Below, piece by piece: positions 12,736-14,365 of a stretch of 14,365 nucleotides of DNA. Positions within the stretch are counted from its first letter, which is position 1, and each line of letters starts with the position of its first letter. The notes below the pieces were generated by a model. It saw only the letters and a list, made by a program, of their open reading frames with translations. It was not told the origin of the DNA and did no database searches. Source of the stretch: Chloroflexota bacterium (lineage in GTDB: Bacteria > Chloroflexota > Anaerolineae > UBA3071); NCBI GenBank assembly GCA_014383605.1, contig JACNHM010000455.1, positions 13,315 to 27,679 of the forward strand, written 5' to 3'. The translations under genes were made by a program, and so were the position numbers.

Positions 12736-13956
12736 ATGGCCCCACTACCTGGCTTATCCCCCCAATCCTCTGTTCTCGAGGGCATCACCGTCATTGACTT
12801 CACCCAGGCGCTGGCCGGGCCCTACTGCACCATGTTGCTGGGCGACCTGGGCGCCGAGGTGATCAAGATCGAGCGACCTGACGTGGGCGATCAATCGCGC
12901 GGCTGGGGGCCGCCCTTCCTGGACGGGGAAAGCGCCTACTTCCTCGGCTGCAACCGCAACAAGCGCAGCCTGACTCTCAACGTGGCCAGCGACGCGGGGC
13001 AGCACATCATGCACCGGCTGCTGGAACAGGCCGACGTCTTCATCAACAACCTGCCGCGGCACAGCTCGCTGGAGAAGTACGAGCTCGACGCCGCCACCTG
13101 GCGGCCGCGCAACCCGCGGCTCATCCACTGCTCCATCACCGGCTTTGGGCGCAGCGGCCCCTACGCCGACCGCAGCGGCTACGACGTGCTGGCCCAGGCC
13201 ATGAGCGGCACCATGGCCCTCACCGGCGAGCCGGACGGCGCACCGATGCGTTTCCCCACGGCCATCGCCGACATCAGCGCCGGCATCTACGCCCTCATCG
13301 GCATCCTGGGGGCGCTGCTGGTGCGGGAGCGCACGGGCGAGGGGCAAACGCTGGACGTCTCCCTGCTGGACAGCCAGATCACCTGGCTGTCGTACGTGGC
13401 CGCCAACACTTTCGCCACCGGCGAGCGACCGCCCCGCCTGGGCAACCTGCATCCCACCATCGTCCCCTACCAGCCCTTCCGGGCCCGGGACAAGTTCTTC
13501 ATCGTCGGCGTGGGCACGCCGCGGCTGTGGCAGCGCTTCTGCCGGGCATTGGGCATCGAGGACACGGTGATGAACGATGCCCGCTTCGCCAGCAACACGG
13601 ACCGGCTGCTGCACCGGGAGCAACTCGTCGCGCTGCTGCAGCCCATCTTCCTGCAACACGACGCCGATCACTGGCTGGAGGTTCTCACGGCCGCCGATAT
13701 CCCTTGCAGCCCCATCAACCACGTGGACGAGGCGCTGAACGACCCGCAGGTGCTGGCGCGACAGATGATCGTCGAGCTGGAACATCCGCTCAGCGGCGTG
13801 GTGAAGTCGCTGGGCTGCCCTATCGTCATGTCCAAGACGCCGGTCAGCTACCGGCGGCCGCCTCCCCTGCTGGGCCAGCATACGGAGGAGATCCTGGCCG
13901 ACTTGGGCTACAGCGCGGCGGACGTGGCGCGGCTGCGGGGAGAGGGCGTGGTGTGA
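12736..13956 (+). CDS. Family III (CaiB/BaiF) CoA-transferase
   Basis: This 406-residue enzyme moves CoA between carboxylic acids. Family signatures are GITVIDFTQALAGPYCTMLLGDLGAEVIKIERP (about residues 16-48), NRNKRSLTLN, ITGFGRSGPYADRSGYD and the catalytic Asp D179 in FPTAIADISAGIYA, which forms the acyl-anhydride in formyl-CoA transferase. GEGQTLDVSLLDS and IPCSPINHVDEALNDPQV near the C-terminus are also usual. The length is normal (about 400). ATG 12736 has AAGAGG just upstream; the N-terminus carries 15 extra residues before the first strand. The substrate cannot be told, as no acyl-CoA pathway genes adjoin it. The gene diverges from the toxin-antitoxin operon. Confidence 0.92.
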   Translation: MAPLPGLSPQSSVLEGITVIDFTQALAGPYCTMLLGDLGAEVIKIERPDVGDQSRGWGPPFLDGESAYFLGCNRNKRSLTLNVASDAGQHIMHRLLEQADVFINNLPRHSSLEKYELDAATWRPRNPRLIHCSITGFGRSGPYADRSGYDVLAQAMSGTMALTGEPDGAPMRFPTAIADISAGIYALIGILGALLVRERTGEGQTLDVSLLDSQITWLSYVAANTFATGERPPRLGNLHPTIVPYQPFRARDKFFIVGVGTPRLWQRFCRALGIEDTVMNDARFASNTDRLLHREQLVALLQPIFLQHDADHWLEVLTAADIPCSPINHVDEALNDPQVLARQMIVELEHPLSGVVKSLGCPIVMSKTPVSYRRPPPLLGQHTEEILADLGYSAADVARLRGEGVV

Positions 13957-13980
13957 GGAGCCACCCTCAGCCAGGATAAG

Positions 13981-14365
13981 CTACCCATCCAGCGGGCTGC
14001 GACGGCCAGGCCGCCGCGCTGGAGGACGTGAGTATAAATCATGGTGGTTTTGACATCTTTGGTCTGGTGGTCCTTGGTCAGGTAGTCCTTGGTCCATGGA
14101 CCAGGACGGACCAAGGACTAAGGACTATCAGGCCATCAGGGCATCAGGGCATCAGCCGCAGACCGCTGCCGTAAAGGAGCATGGCCACCAGTTGGTGGGT
14201 GCCCGACAACTGGCCGAGGATGCGGCGCACCTCCTCTTTGGTCAGGACGGTGGGCAACCGTTTCGGTTTTTGAGCGCGTAGGGCGGCAATGGGCCCCGGG
14301 TCTTTGTGGAGGCATAGTTTGAAACTCGGGTGATCGGCGCATAACCAGCCACATGTACGCCATTT
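13981..14365 (-). pseudogene. Broken tyrosine recombinase (integron-integrase/XerD type), middle replaced by repeats
   Basis: On the minus strand, 14150 to about 14300 encodes [16 protein letters not shown], then [10 protein letters not shown], which is the start of a tyrosine-recombinase catalytic domain including the first catalytic Arg (GLR). Homology stops at the LM codons. It resumes at about 14060 with KDVKTTMIYTHVLQRGG, the C-terminal end with the nucleophile Tyr (IYTHV). Roughly 140 residues that should lie between, including the H-x-x-R motif, are missing. About 90 bases of repeats stand in their place, and a TGA (14146-14144) in the repeat ends the upstream frame. Near 13999 one base is missing: restoring it gives a SPLDG ending and the TAG at 13983-13981, matching the usual integrase C-terminus. 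The 5' part runs off the window and upstream of about 14300 the match is poor. It is not functional. Confidence 0.75.
14049..14157. repeat. Mixed 15-, 7- and 8-base repeat filler inside the recombinase remnant
   Basis: On the minus strand, three consecutive 15-base units end at the recombinase C-part: 14093-14079 and 14078-14064 match at 13 of 15 positions, and the third (14063-14049, ACCAAAGATGTC...) overlaps native codons. At the other side, four 8-base units run from the native GGCTGATG (14157-14150) through CCCTGATG twice to GCCTGATA (14126). Between them, TAGTCCTTGGTCC (14083-14095) pairs perfectly with GGACCAAGGACTA (14108-14120), enclosing the 12-base palindrome GGTCCATGGACC (14091-14102). 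Confidence 0.8.

Noticed and set aside
13952..13972. Terminator after the CoA-transferase gene
   Set aside because: Only a 5-base stem (TGAGG with CCTCA) is visible and no T-run follows.
14096..14281. Plus-strand 61-residue open frame at the right edge
   Set aside because: It is antisense to the recombinase remnant, which has recognisable family motifs on the minus strand.

Overview
The window is GC-rich bacterial chromosome, most likely from the Chloroflexota (Anaerolineae/Caldilineae-like). This assignment is inference. It rests on a very long Thr-Pro-rich secreted subtilase ending in a YLPLLLR-type tail, a TIGR03960-like radical SAM protein, a phosphofructokinase with pyrophosphate-type signature residues, and many short heptameric repeat tracts. 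No rRNA, tRNA, CRISPR array or intact insertion sequence was seen.

Layout, left to right. (1) 43-2725 (+): a B12-binding-type radical SAM protein, then a PgeF/YfiH laccase-domain protein. (2) 2830-4361 (+): a small HicB-like protein, then the conserved yggS-yggT-yggU(DUF167) cluster, tightly spaced and probably one operon behind a sigma70-like promoter at 2735-2763. (3) 4438-5205 (+): a lipoprotein with a duplicated LGCP domain, convergent with the next gene across a hairpin terminator. (4) 5291-8527 (-): a 1078-residue secreted subtilisin-like protease with two Thr-Pro linkers around a CBM9-like domain. It shares a compact divergent promoter region with (5) 8679-9215 (+), a low-molecular-weight protein tyrosine phosphatase. 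(6) 9306-10481 (+): a phosphofructokinase with its own promoter. (7) 10625-11875 (+): an XdhC/CoxI-family protein. (8) 11878-12624 (-): a PIN-domain toxin with its upstream antitoxin. (9) 12736-13956 (+): a family III CoA-transferase. (10) 13981-14365 (-): a broken tyrosine recombinase of the integron-integrase/XerD type.

The most unusual content lies across the genes rather than in any one of them. At least six tracts are built from 7-base units (sometimes 8 or 15), usually arranged as inverted repeats. They sit directly before a start codon (1-42), inside conserved genes as in-frame linker insertions (607-748 in the radical SAM gene, 2493-2534 in pgeF), across a stop codon (1800-1872), in an intergenic hairpin (10541-10603), and in place of the middle of the recombinase (14061-14149). 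In the recombinase remnant the repeat units at each side resemble the gene sequence at that breakpoint. This suggests the repeats were made by reiterative copying of broken ends. Two further in-frame palindromic insertions of different sequence lie in the protease gene (7001-7070) and the xdhC gene (about 11219-11356). I regard this repeat system as the candidate for a poorly described biological process.
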